A DNA stretch of 64,000 nt from assembly GCA_002337045.1 (NCBI GenBank), contig DDFF01000008.1, positions 372,001-436,000 of the forward strand, given 5' to 3'. This document shows positions 40,776 through 49,770 of the stretch, piece by piece. This stretch comes from Bacteroidetes bacterium UBA1935. Its GTDB lineage: Bacteria > Bacteroidota > Bacteroidia > Chitinophagales > Chitinophagaceae. Position 1 is the first letter of the stretch. Every line of letters starts with the position of its first letter. The position numbers and the translations under genes are program-made. Below the pieces are notes generated by a model. The model worked only from the letters and a program-made list of their open reading frames with translations, did no database searches and had not been told where the DNA came from.

Positions 40776-42860
40776 ATGAAAAAGACTTTACTAACATCTA
40801 TGAGCATGCTGGCCTTGCTCGGTGCACAAGCTCAGCTGGTGAAAGGGCCAAGTTCATCACAAACACCTTATCAGACAATAAGCGCTACAGGCGTTCAGAT
40901 TAAATCAATCCTGACAGCCGGAGACATTGTGTCTGGTTATAAAATGGTTGGTTTGCCTGATGGTGCAGGTGCTTTTGACAATGGTGACGGTACATTCACT
41001 ATGTTGGTTAACCATGAAATAGGTAATCTTGGTGGTGCTGTACGTGCACACGGTAGCTCAGGTACCTTCGTATCAAAATGGGTTATCCGTAAATCTGACC
41101 TTACAGTTCTAAGTGGTGGTGATTTGATTCAAAGAGTACACCTGTGGGATCCTGTAGGTATGACCTACAGTGTATACTATTCAGCAAATCCATACACGCC
41201 AACATTGGGTCGTTTCTGCTCTGCAGACCTTGCTGCGCCTACGGCATTCTTTAATTCAAAAACAGGTAAAGGTACTAATGCACGCATCTTCCTGAATGGC
41301 GAAGAAGCTGGTTCTGAAGGCCGTGGCTTTGCGCACATCGCATCTGGCCCTGCTGCAGGTAATACGTATGAATTGCCTTATCTGGGTAAATTTTCTTGGG
41401 AAAACTCAGTAGCTAATCCACGCGAAAGCGATACAACGATAGTTGTAGGTACCGACGATGCTACACCTGGTCAGGTATATGTGTATGTTGGTATGAAAGG
41501 TACAACAGGTACAGACATAGATAAAGCAGGCCTGAACGGTGGTAAACTCTATGGTGTGGCAGTTAGCGGTATGGTAGCCGAATCGAACAGCAGCATACCA
41601 ACTGCAGGTACTGCATTTACACTTGTAGATATAGGTACGGTACACAACATCACCGGTGCTACATTAAATACTAACAGTAATACTGCAGGTGTTACAAATT
41701 TCCTGCGTCCTGAAGATGGTGCATGGGACCCTGCAAATCCAAACGATTTTTATTTTGTTACTACGAACTCATTTACTGCAAACTCTCGTTTGTGGAGACT
41801 TCGTTTTTCAGACATCAGCAACCCTGCTGCAGGTGGTACTATTACAGCCCTGATAGAAGGTACTGAAGGTCCTAAAATGATGGATAACATGGGTATCGAC
41901 AAATTTGGTCACATTCTGATTCAGGAAGATGTTGGTAACAACGCTCACCTTGGTAAAACTTGGCAGTATGATATTGCTACAGACGGCCTGAAAGAATTAA
42001 TGTCTCATGATAGTACACGTTTCCTGACAGGTGGTTCTAAATACCTGACACAAGATGAAGAGGCTTCAGGTATCATCGATGCACAGGAAATTCTGGGTGC
42101 CGGTTGGTGGTTAGGTACAGATCAGGCTCACTATTCTATAGCTGGTGAGGTAGTAGAAGGCGGTCAACTTTTTGCTATGTACAATCCTGATTCATATAAC
42201 TCAAATCCTGAAATAGCTGTTGCGGGTAATGGTAACAATATCGATAATGGTAAAAGCACTCCATCATCAAGTGATAATACTGACTTTGGTAACGTAGCTG
42301 TAAATGGTACAATCACTAAAACATTTACCATCAACAATACAGGTGCTGCTGCGCTGAAAGTTTCAGGTATCAACATCACAGGTGCTAATGCTTCAGAATT
42401 TACACTGGTAAGTGCGCCTACTTTCCCGCTGACGATAGCAAGTACTGCAAGCCAGACAATCACAGTTCAGTTCAAACCAACTGCTGTAGGCCTGCGCAAT
42501 GCTAAAATCAACATCGTGAGCAACGACTTTGATGAAGCTGCTTTCAACTATTCAGTACTGGGTGTTGGTCTGCCAACTACAGGTATCAACAATCTGGAAG
42601 CTGCAAACTTTGCTAAGCTGTATCCTAACCCGACTTCAAACAACGTAACAGTTGCACTGACACTGAAAAAAGAAGAAAAAGTAACTGTTAGCGTACTGGA
42701 TATGAACGGTCGTGTTGTGGTTCCTGCAATGGAAAAAACAATGTCTGCCGGCGAACAACAAATAAACGTAAACACTGCCGACCTGGCTAATGGTGCATAC
42801 TTTGTACAAATAGCTGCAGGTAATGTGTCTACTAAAATGAGGCTGGTAGTTATGCACTAA
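40776..42860 (+). CDS. PhoX-like phosphatase with Ig-like and type IX sorting domains
   Basis: 694 residues: signal peptide (LLTSMSMLALLGAQA), a PhoX/DUF839-type propeller domain (about 30-480, with GAGAFDNGDGTFTMLVNHEIG, FLNGEEAGSEGRGFAHI, RPEDGAWDP, MDNMGIDKFGHILIQEDVGNN), a choice-of-anchor-D-like Ig domain (about 500-600, FGNVAVNGTITKTFTINNTG) and a C-terminal type A sorting domain (about 615-694, LYPNPTSNNVTVALTL ... NGAYFVQIAAGNVSTKMRLVV). Acidic residues that could bind Ca/Fe are seen but the exact PhoX metal set cannot be confirmed. The protein is probably a secreted or surface phosphatase. Strong T-ending codon bias suggests high expression. Confidence 0.88.
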   Translation: MKKTLLTSMSMLALLGAQAQLVKGPSSSQTPYQTISATGVQIKSILTAGDIVSGYKMVGLPDGAGAFDNGDGTFTMLVNHEIGNLGGAVRAHGSSGTFVSKWVIRKSDLTVLSGGDLIQRVHLWDPVGMTYSVYYSANPYTPTLGRFCSADLAAPTAFFNSKTGKGTNARIFLNGEEAGSEGRGFAHIASGPAAGNTYELPYLGKFSWENSVANPRESDTTIVVGTDDATPGQVYVYVGMKGTTGTDIDKAGLNGGKLYGVAVSGMVAESNSSIPTAGTAFTLVDIGTVHNITGATLNTNSNTAGVTNFLRPEDGAWDPANPNDFYFVTTNSFTANSRLWRLRFSDISNPAAGGTITALIEGTEGPKMMDNMGIDKFGHILIQEDVGNNAHLGKTWQYDIATDGLKELMSHDSTRFLTGGSKYLTQDEEASGIIDAQEILGAGWWLGTDQAHYSIAGEVVEGGQLFAMYNPDSYNSNPEIAVAGNGNNIDNGKSTPSSSDNTDFGNVAVNGTITKTFTINNTGAAALKVSGINITGANASEFTLVSAPTFPLTIASTASQTITVQFKPTAVGLRNAKINIVSNDFDEAAFNYSVLGVGLPTTGINNLEAANFAKLYPNPTSNNVTVALTLKKEEKVTVSVLDMNGRVVVPAMEKTMSAGEQQINVNTADLANGAYFVQIAAGNVSTKMRLVVMH

Positions 42861-42971
42861 TATTTGCTGTATAACATCATACAATACCAATATGGGGTGC
42901 GATAACATGCGTACCCCATATTGAATTTCAAATAACACCACATTTAATTAATCATTTGAGCAGTAACAGGT

Positions 42972-44897
42972 ATGCGGAGAAAATTTACAATCATACTGGT
43001 GGCATTGGCAGCCATCATCTTTTCTTACTCGTTTGATAATACCACCAATACAGAGCGCTACACACAAACCTATCACGCACAGCTGAATGAATTTGTAAAG
43101 TCATTGCAGGATTTGCACAGCTATATACAAAGTGCAAACCTCAGCAACCCAAAAGATATAGAGCAGGTACAGCAGCGTATACAGGCAGCCCGTTTCAATA
43201 TGAAGGGTATGGATTTCTGGATACGCTATATGGAACCGCTGGCCTACAAGAAAGTAAACAGCCCGCTACCGGTAGAATGGGAAACGGAAGTATTTGAAAA
43301 ATTTGAAAAACCATATAAAAGAGAAGGCGCTGGGCTTACACTGGCATCGCTGTATCTCGAAGAGGAAAACCCGTATAAAGATTCGCTTGCAGCACTGGTA
43401 AATGCAGCCATAGAAGCATGCAAAACTTATGCAGCCGATTCTATTACAAAAGACCTTACGTCTTACCATCATTTCTATCTCTGCAACAGGTTGCATATCC
43501 TCAATCTCGCTGCTATATATACCACAGGCTTTGAATGTCCGGATACTGCACAGATAATACCTGAGTTACGCAGTATGATGCAAACGGTTGCCAATACATA
43601 TACTGCATTCAATGCATCTTTTCCCCAACAAAAACTGTCTGATGAATACTTGAGCCTGTATAATGGGGCACTTGCTTTTGTAAAAGCACAACCGCAAGAC
43701 TACAGTAGTTTCGACCATTTTACGTTTATAAAAGACTATGTCAATCCATTGTATTTGCTCAATCAGCAACTGATTAACCAGCATAAAGTGGTATCGCGCA
43801 GCATGGTAGACTATGCGCTGAATAAGAATGAAATAACCATCTTCAACAAAGGACTCTATACGGGGCAGAATAGTAAAGGTGTGTTTCTGCGGGTAAAGGA
43901 TGAAGCCATACTTGCAGAGATAGATAGGCTGGGTAAGCTATTGTTTTACGATCCTATTCTTTCCGGCAATAATATGCGTAGCTGCGCGTCTTGCCACAAT
44001 CCCACTGCCTATTTTACAGATACTATCAGTGCCACATCTTATCAGTTAGACCACGCGGGTTACTTGCCTCGCAATACACCAACCATCATCAATGCACAGT
44101 ACAATCATTTGTCAATGCTGGATGGTAAGCATTTTACATTGCAGCATCAGGCAAAAGGCGTAATGACCAGTCCTGTAGAAATGGGGGGCAATGAAAAAGA
44201 AATAGTTGAAAAAGTATTGAGCTGCGAAGAGTACAAAACAGCATTTGAAAAGCTACTGCAATACACACCGCAGGAGCCTCAACTTAGTATAGAGCATATA
44301 GCATCTGCCATTACCTACTACTACAGCAAGTTCAGTAAATACTATTCTCTGTTCGATGATGCTATCAATAATAACCAACCCATATCTGCACAGGCAAAGC
44401 AAGGCTTCAATCTTTTTATGAGCAAGTCGCAATGCGCCACCTGCCATTTTGTGCCACAGTTTAATGGTGTAAAACCTCCGTACATAGGGTCTGAGTTTGA
44501 AGTATTGGGCACACCTGCAGATACGGCTTACAAAGCGCTGAGCGCAGACAAAGGCCGTTATGACATCAACCCCGCAAAGGAAACTATGAATGCCTTTCGT
44601 ACAGGCACTATGCGCAATGCTGCCTATACCAAGCCATATATGCACAATGGTGTTTTCAAAACACTGGAGCAGGTAATAGACTTCTATGATGGAGGTGGTG
44701 GTGCAGGCCGCGGATTGGTAGTAGATAATCAAACCCTTTCTTCCGATTCGTTGAAGCTGACGAGGGTAGATAAATCGAACCTGATAGCATTCATCAATAC
44801 CCTGAATGAGAAAGTGGTTTTTGAGCAGGCTCCCGCAAGGCTCCCGCAATCAAAAATAAAAGCACTGAATAACAGGAAAATAGGAGGGGAATACTAA
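42972..44897 (+). CDS. Di-heme cytochrome c peroxidase with extra N-terminal helical domain
   Basis: 641 residues. After a signal/anchor helix (about 4-20), residues 25-290 are a helical domain of unknown type, with NERYTQTYHAQLNEFVKSL and YIQSANLSNPKDIEQVQQRI. The rest is a MauG/CCP di-heme peroxidase: heme sites CASCH (Cys338, Cys341, His342) and CATCH (Cys488, Cys491, His492), LGKLLFYDPILSGNNM, MGGNEKEIVEKVL and the closing RNAAYTKPYMHNGVFKTLEQVIDFY. The N-terminal half may bind a metal or a partner, as imelysin-like domains do, but that is not proven. Overlaps functionally with the following cytochrome gene, 1 nt apart. Confidence 0.9.
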   Translation: MRRKFTIILVALAAIIFSYSFDNTTNTERYTQTYHAQLNEFVKSLQDLHSYIQSANLSNPKDIEQVQQRIQAARFNMKGMDFWIRYMEPLAYKKVNSPLPVEWETEVFEKFEKPYKREGAGLTLASLYLEEENPYKDSLAALVNAAIEACKTYAADSITKDLTSYHHFYLCNRLHILNLAAIYTTGFECPDTAQIIPELRSMMQTVANTYTAFNASFPQQKLSDEYLSLYNGALAFVKAQPQDYSSFDHFTFIKDYVNPLYLLNQQLINQHKVVSRSMVDYALNKNEITIFNKGLYTGQNSKGVFLRVKDEAILAEIDRLGKLLFYDPILSGNNMRSCASCHNPTAYFTDTISATSYQLDHAGYLPRNTPTIINAQYNHLSMLDGKHFTLQHQAKGVMTSPVEMGGNEKEIVEKVLSCEEYKTAFEKLLQYTPQEPQLSIEHIASAITYYYSKFSKYYSLFDDAINNNQPISAQAKQGFNLFMSKSQCATCHFVPQFNGVKPPYIGSEFEVLGTPADTAYKALSADKGRYDINPAKETMNAFRTGTMRNAAYTKPYMHNGVFKTLEQVIDFYDGGGGAGRGLVVDNQTLSSDSLKLTRVDKSNLIAFINTLNEKVVFEQAPARLPQSKIKALNNRKIGGEY

Positions 44898-44898
44898 A

Positions 44899-45306
44899 AT
44901 GAAGAACACAAAGAAGATAGCAATGCTTGTAATGCTCTGCATGTTGGCAATAGCTTGCCATACGGCTAAAAAAGCACAAGGGCCTGCATACGAACTGCCC
45001 GAGGCTATGAAGCCAGAAGTAAAGACTGAATATGCAAAGCTCTGCGACAAAGGGAAGATTCTGTATGATATGAATTGTGCGAAATGCCACAATACAGAAA
45101 CCAAACATGCATCACTGATTCCTGATTTTACACAAGACCAGATTCGTGGTTATGAGATAAGGGTATCGAACCCCAAGCACGAAATGAGTTTGCTGGAGGA
45201 GCAGATAACACCGGAAGAATTGGGTTTGATATCAACCTTCCTGATGTACAAAAAGAAAACAGGCATCACAATGGTGAAGCCTGCCAAAGCGGATGCGGCT
45301 AAGTAG
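44899..45306 (+). CDS. Cytochrome c lipoprotein
   Basis: 135 residues with lipobox AIAC (lipidated Cys20) and a single heme site CAKCH (Cys60, Cys63, His64) in KGKILYDMNCAKCHNTET. No obvious distal Met is certain (HEMSLLEEQITPEEL contains one candidate). A small, membrane-attached electron carrier that probably donates electrons to the di-heme peroxidase, whose gene ends 1 nt before its start. The two are translationally coupled. Confidence 0.85.
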   Translation: MKNTKKIAMLVMLCMLAIACHTAKKAQGPAYELPEAMKPEVKTEYAKLCDKGKILYDMNCAKCHNTETKHASLIPDFTQDQIRGYEIRVSNPKHEMSLLEEQITPEELGLISTFLMYKKKTGITMVKPAKADAAK

Positions 45307-45319
45307 TTGTGCTTTGTAA

Positions 45320-45360
45320 GCAGTTATTCAAAAAGAGGCATGCTGTTTTTGAATAACTGC
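45320..45360. terminator. Long bidirectional terminator
   Basis: 15-bp perfect stem GCAGTTATTCAAAAA / TTTTTGAATAACTGC with an 11-nt loop, between the cytochrome c gene and the convergent response-regulator gene. Confidence 0.85.
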
Positions 45361-45362
45361 TA

Positions 45363-45998
45363 TTATAAGCTTACTAATCCAGTGCGCAGGCAAAACAGTA
45401 CGAGGTCTGTCCTGTTTGTCAACGAAAATTTTTCGAACATAATATCGCGGTACCAATCCACGGTACGTGTACTCAGTTTCATCTTCGTAGCCATATCATA
45501 GTATGGCAGCTCTGTACAGCACCATTCCAGAAAAGTTATCTGGCGGGGTGTCAGTACTTCAGGCTTGTTCTCGCGCGATTCTTCTACCAGTGCCTTCGGT
45601 ACCAGCTTGCTGTAGTGGTAGCCTTTCACGTGCACATCGTTTACTGCTTTCAGCAATGTTTTCTCATCTGCGTTGGCAGCTACAAAACCACGTGCGCCAA
45701 AGTAGAGCATATAGCTCAATGTATAGCTGTGTGTATGCGGAGATACGAATACAACCTTCAGGTTGGGGTATTTGCCTTTCAGTTCTTTCATCAGCATAAA
45801 GCCATTGATATGCTTTAGCGAGATGTCTGTAACCAATACATCTACCTGTGGTTTGGTCTTTAATTTGGCAAGCAGCGCTTTGCCAGACTCTGTCTCGAAT
45901 ATCACCTTACAGCCGCCTGATGCCAGTGCGGACTTTATACCCGCACCCATCAGGGCATTGCCATTGGCAATGATTACCTTAATAGGGGCTTTACTCAT
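45363..45998 (-). CDS. NarL/LuxR-type response regulator with degenerate receiver
   Basis: 211 residues. The C-terminal helix-turn-helix (about 150-205, LTPRQITFLEWCCTELPYYDMATKMKLSTRTVDWYRDIMFEKF) is of the LuxR/NarL kind. In the receiver domain, the acidic pair is replaced by Asn12-Gly13 (IIANGNALMG), the phosphoacceptor Asp58 remains (LVTDISL), and the conserved Lys is replaced by Ala (GFVAANADE). Loss of the Mg-binding acids and the Lys suggests it is not switched by ordinary phosphorylation. It stands alone, without a neighbouring kinase. Confidence 0.85.
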   Translation of the reverse strand: MSKAPIKVIIANGNALMGAGIKSALASGGCKVIFETESGKALLAKLKTKPQVDVLVTDISLKHINGFMLMKELKGKYPNLKVVFVSPHTHSYTLSYMLYFGARGFVAANADEKTLLKAVNDVHVKGYHYSKLVPKALVEESRENKPEVLTPRQITFLEWCCTELPYYDMATKMKLSTRTVDWYRDIMFEKFSLTNRTDLVLFCLRTGLVSL

Positions 45999-46153
45999 AA
46001 TAAAAACAGTTTGTTCAGTTTGTCTGTAGTGCGAAAGTATATATGATTTTTGTATGCAACATCACTATAATTAGGGATTAACAAGCTATAGGCAGTGGAA
46101 ACAACAAATCATGTGTAATTCAGATAACAAGCTATTAAGGCAGGATAAAAGAA

Positions 46154-46181
46154 AAAAGCCACCCTGATTACGGTGGCTTTT
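46154..46181 (-). terminator. Terminator
   Basis: 10-bp stem AAAAGCCACC / GGTGGCTTTT with 8-nt loop, downstream of the 46240-46956 gene. Confidence 0.8.
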
Positions 46182-46239
46182 GTTATAAATATTTAATAGT
46201 CAATTTGTTATTGATACTCAATAGCAATTATCGCTGTAC

Positions 46240-46956
46240 TTACGATTTCTTGTTCAGTTGAGCACGTATATCCCTGCTGTCAACAGTGTAGCCAATGTAT
46301 TCAGATGTAGACGCAGCCTGTTTTTTAACAACTTTACTGATAAGAACCAGGTATTTTTTAGTGAAGCGTTTGTTCATCAGTTTGCCATTCACCCACACCT
46401 CGTCTGTATTGTATCTGAGGTGTACATCCATCGGCTGCCTAATTATCATATCGCTGCATAGGTTTTTGGCCAGCTCTTCTATGTCTTTCAGGTTGGCAAA
46501 TATATCGCTGAAAGAATCTTTCATTTCTTTACGTGCTTTCAATTGCTCTTCAGTACTTGCAGGTTTTGATATTACAGGCATATACCTCTTTACAAAGACC
46601 TTGCAAACTGCATCCATATCCAGCTTGTCACCGTGTATTTTTATTGTTTGCAAATCAGCCGCTACTTCATATTTGTTCCAATATTCATTCAGCTTAGTTG
46701 CGTATTTCTTTCCCAGCTTTGCGGGTAGTGTTTTACCATTTACCGATACATTGGTTTTATATACGCTGATGTCATAAGGCTTACCTTCTTGTATCATTCC
46801 GTCGCTATATGCATCTACAACCAGAAAGTTGTCGTTTATATTGTAAAGAAATTCTTCACTCAGCGAGTCGAGCGATATGTTATTGTATTTCTTGCCTTTG
46901 GCAATGGACAGAAGAGGAAGTGCCAGTATGGCAAGGGTTAGTATGCTGCGCTTCAT
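46240..46956 (-). CDS. Secreted protein, paralogue of the 12208-12834 product
   Basis: 238 residues from the ATG at 46956 (the open frame extends upstream without a better signal peptide). Signal peptide about 1-19 (RSILTLAILALPLLSIAK). It has two related modules, NFLVVDAYSDGMIQEGKPY ... VSVNGKTLPAKL in the first half and VHLRYNTDEVWVNGKLMNKRF ... KKYLVLISKVV in the second, joined by a charged helical linker. The same plan appears in the 12208 gene. No known family. Predicted periplasmic. It ends at a clear terminator. Confidence 0.7.
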   Translation of the reverse strand: MKRSILTLAILALPLLSIAKGKKYNNISLDSLSEEFLYNINDNFLVVDAYSDGMIQEGKPYDISVYKTNVSVNGKTLPAKLGKKYATKLNEYWNKYEVAADLQTIKIHGDKLDMDAVCKVFVKRYMPVISKPASTEEQLKARKEMKDSFSDIFANLKDIEELAKNLCSDMIIRQPMDVHLRYNTDEVWVNGKLMNKRFTKKYLVLISKVVKKQAASTSEYIGYTVDSRDIRAQLNKKS

Positions 46957-46996
46957 ACATAGTTGGTTTAATAGTGAAATTACGGATAAATTGTTA

Positions 46997-48196
46997 TTAT
47001 ACGAATAGCTCACCCGCTATACTGTCTGCAAACAGCTTGCCTGCATCTGTCAGTATTAGTTTATTGTCTTTCAGCAATAGTTGCCCGCGTTCTGCAAAGC
47101 GTTCAGCATCGTGCAGTATTTGCTTGCTGTAGTCTGTGCCCCATGTAGCGGTAATCTTACTCATATCGCACCCCCACATGGTTCGCAGCGATGTCATCAG
47201 GTATTCATTCAATTGCTGCTCCGTAGTCAGTGTTTCTGTTTCCAGTGGTATTGTGTTTTCTGTCAGCATGCTTTTTATATACAGAGCATTGTTGGCTATG
47301 TTCCAACTGCGGCTTTGCAGGTTGTAAGAATGTGCCGAAGGCCCGATGCCTATGTAGGGCACACCCATCCAGTAGTTGGTATTATGCACGGCATGATGCC
47401 CCGGTAGTGCTAGGTTCGATATCTCGTAATGGTCATACCCCATATCTGCCGCCGCAGCCATCAGTATTTCAAACTGGCTGGCAGCCTGCGCGGGATCTAC
47501 AGGTGTTGTCTTGTTTCTTTTGATGTTATGGTGCAATAAAGTGCCTTCCTCTACCGTCAGCGCATAAGAGCTGAAGTGGGGGATGCCGAGTGTTTTAATC
47601 ATACCCAGATTACACTTCCAATCCGCATCAGTCAGCCCCGGTGTGCCGTATATCAGGTCTATTGTCAGATTGCTGAAGCCTGCATCCTGTGCTGTTTTTA
47701 TAGCCCTGTCTGCCTGTTGTGCATTGTGTGCACGGTTCATGTACTGCAGGTCTTCATCTCTGAAAGACTGCACCCCGATGCTGAACCTGCTGATGGCAGT
47801 ATCTCTCAACTCCTTTAAGTATTGCGCCGTCAGGTCGTCGGGGTTTGCTTCCAGTGTAAACTCTTTCAGGCTTTCAACCTTGTATAGTTTGTATATCTGC
47901 TCGGTTATCTGTTTTATCTCGTCGGCCGATAGCACAGACGGTGTGCCGCCACCAAAGTAGATGGTTTCAATCGTTTGTTCGGGCAGGTAGTCCCGACGTA
48001 CTTCCAGCTCGCGCAGTATGGCGGCTATCATATCATCCTTCATCTGCAGGCTTGTAGAAAAATGGAAATTGCAGTAGGTGCATGCCTGCTTGCAGAATGG
48101 TATATGTAGGTAGATGCCTGCCACTTTTGTATCGTTTGCCGCAAAGCTACATGCTACAGACGGTAATATGTATTTGTAAAAAATCTGATTTGGCAT
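46997..48196 (-). CDS. hemW: Radical SAM family heme chaperone HemW
   Basis: 399 residues from the ATG at 48196. A radical SAM cluster motif CxxxCxxC (Cys35, Cys39, Cys42 in HIPFCKQACTYCNF), the GGGTPS motif, SIGVQSF, and the C-terminal HemW domain with GIGPSAHSY and NTNYWMGVPYIG. Earlier annotated as oxygen-independent coproporphyrinogen oxidase; HemW proteins lack the extra Cys of HemN (here CNF rather than CTSC-type) and insert heme into respiratory enzymes. The N-terminal 20 residues are longer than usual, and a start nearer 'GIYLHIP' is possible. Confidence 0.93.
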   Translation of the reverse strand: MPNQIFYKYILPSVACSFAANDTKVAGIYLHIPFCKQACTYCNFHFSTSLQMKDDMIAAILRELEVRRDYLPEQTIETIYFGGGTPSVLSADEIKQITEQIYKLYKVESLKEFTLEANPDDLTAQYLKELRDTAISRFSIGVQSFRDEDLQYMNRAHNAQQADRAIKTAQDAGFSNLTIDLIYGTPGLTDADWKCNLGMIKTLGIPHFSSYALTVEEGTLLHHNIKRNKTTPVDPAQAASQFEILMAAAADMGYDHYEISNLALPGHHAVHNTNYWMGVPYIGIGPSAHSYNLQSRSWNIANNALYIKSMLTENTIPLETETLTTEQQLNEYLMTSLRTMWGCDMSKITATWGTDYSKQILHDAERFAERGQLLLKDNKLILTDAGKLFADSIAGELFV

Positions 48197-48243
48197 TGGC
48201 AATATTTAAAACGCCGTGTTATTTTTAATATCGGAACATACCG

Positions 48244-48792
48244 ATGCAGATGAAAAGGCTATTCTTTACAGCATGTATATCGGCTTCATGGGTTTATTGC
48301 CAAGCGCAAGACCTGAAGCAGACAACCTATTATATGGGCTTGCCCAATGTGTCTAAAGCTGCTAAGGATATACACGCAGGTGTGGTAAGGCCTACAGACG
48401 ATGCTGTAATGGCAAGTATTGCTGATAGTATGTTTACCGAAAACGAGGATACGCGTCCTTTCTATATTTTCCTGGTATCGAAAACGCTGTACAATACACA
48501 AAACAAAAGCTTGAAACTAATGCTGGGTGCTGCGTGCCGCAGGTGTTTGCAGAATTATCCCAATGGTGCGTTGGAGCTTTTGTTCTCTAAAAGCGTGAAG
48601 CCCGTTTACAAAGAAGCGTGGGCAGCCGCCATAGCCAATGATATTGATGGTAATTGCGAAGGAGCACCTTTGAAGGATTGCTACAAACAGTCGCGCATGC
48701 TGGCTTTGGAGGTTTGCAAGACAGATAACAAAGACAAACTGGAGATTGTCTATAACCTTATCCGTACACGTCTGAATATCGGTTTCAGATAA
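48244..48792 (+). CDS. Secreted protein, unknown
   Basis: 182 residues with a signal peptide (KRLFFTACISASWVYCQA); the MKR at 48250 may be the actual start. The mature part is helical with six Cys (for example GAACRRCLQNYPNG, DGNCEGAPLKDCYKQS), which could form disulfides. No recognised family. It is divergent from hemW and just ahead of the DUF4271 gene. Confidence 0.6.
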   Translation: MQMKRLFFTACISASWVYCQAQDLKQTTYYMGLPNVSKAAKDIHAGVVRPTDDAVMASIADSMFTENEDTRPFYIFLVSKTLYNTQNKSLKLMLGAACRRCLQNYPNGALELLFSKSVKPVYKEAWAAAIANDIDGNCEGAPLKDCYKQSRMLALEVCKTDNKDKLEIVYNLIRTRLNIGFR

Positions 48793-48817
48793 ATATGTCA
48801 TCTTAATCCCCGAAATG

Positions 48818-48825
48818 TAACTTTG
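48818..48825 (+). promoter_or_regulatory. -7 box of the DUF4271/hemD-like operon
   Basis: TAACTTTG, a match to TAnnTTTG, 11 nt before the ATG of the DUF4271 gene. A -33 element is not clear. Confidence 0.4.
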
Positions 48826-48836
48826 CCTACGGCACT

Positions 48837-49712
48837 ATGTCTCTGAAACGTTTTATATCTCTTACTTTATCAATGGTTTTGCTGCTTGCGGGCACTGCTT
48901 TTGCGGGCGTCAACCTGAAGCAATTGCCATTTTCACTGCCCGATAAAAACGTACGGATGGCAGAGGCAAACCGCCTTGCCGATAGCATGCTGCATATCAA
49001 CCCCATGCTGAACAGCAAAGTGGTATATAATGCGGTAGAAAAAGCGCATGTGTTTCAGGATAAGACGCTCGATTTCTATGTAATACTCATCATCGTACTG
49101 ATGCTGGGTGTTGTGCGTTATGCTAATCCCAAGTATTTCCACAATCTCTGGAGTACATTCCGTAGTCCCGGGCATTCTCACGCTTCAAAAGAACAACTGG
49201 AAGTGGCGGGTTTTTCCAACCTGTTTATGAATGTATTTTTTGCCATGGTATCGGGGCTTTACGTGTATTATCTGGTACTTGCCAATACACCCGCAGCCAC
49301 TACTGCCGGCATACCACACGGCTTGCTGATGCTGATGCTGATGGCGGGGGTAGGGCTGATATATCTTGCCAAATATGTGACCATCAGCTTTGGTGGATGG
49401 GCTTTCAAGCTGGACGCAGTTTCTAAATCATATATTTTTAATATATTTCTTGTTAATAAGATAATGGCAATGGTGCTATTGCCCTTTGTATTGCTGATAG
49501 CCTTTGCAGCACCTGTCTACGCAGGTCCTGCCCTTATCGTTTCGGCCATTCTGATAGCTCTGCTGTTTGTCAGCAGGTACATCAGGTCGTGGCAGGTATT
49601 CGGCTCGTTCTTCCAGTTCAGCAAATTCCATTTTTTTACGTACCTTTGCGCCTCAGAAATATTGCCGCTGGCAGTGTTAATGAAACTACTCGTACGTGGA
49701 CTGCTTTATTGA
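48837..49712 (+). CDS. DUF4271 membrane protein
   Basis: 291 residues: signal-like N-terminus, a polar periplasmic stretch with DSMLHINPMLNSKVV, then several membrane helices (about 78-96, 127-152, 160-180, 205-235, 265-285). The DUF4271 family in Bacteroidota is regularly encoded next to uroporphyrinogen-III synthase, as here (58 nt upstream of the hemD-like gene). Function unknown; probably linked to heme or membrane biogenesis. Inner membrane. Confidence 0.8.
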   Translation: MSLKRFISLTLSMVLLLAGTAFAGVNLKQLPFSLPDKNVRMAEANRLADSMLHINPMLNSKVVYNAVEKAHVFQDKTLDFYVILIIVLMLGVVRYANPKYFHNLWSTFRSPGHSHASKEQLEVAGFSNLFMNVFFAMVSGLYVYYLVLANTPAATTAGIPHGLLMLMLMAGVGLIYLAKYVTISFGGWAFKLDAVSKSYIFNIFLVNKIMAMVLLPFVLLIAFAAPVYAGPALIVSAILIALLFVSRYIRSWQVFGSFFQFSKFHFFTYLCASEILPLAVLMKLLVRGLLY

Positions 49713-49770
49713 TATTTAATGAAGTTCCCTGTGCGGAGTGTTAACATAAAACATCCGTTTTTAACCCAAT

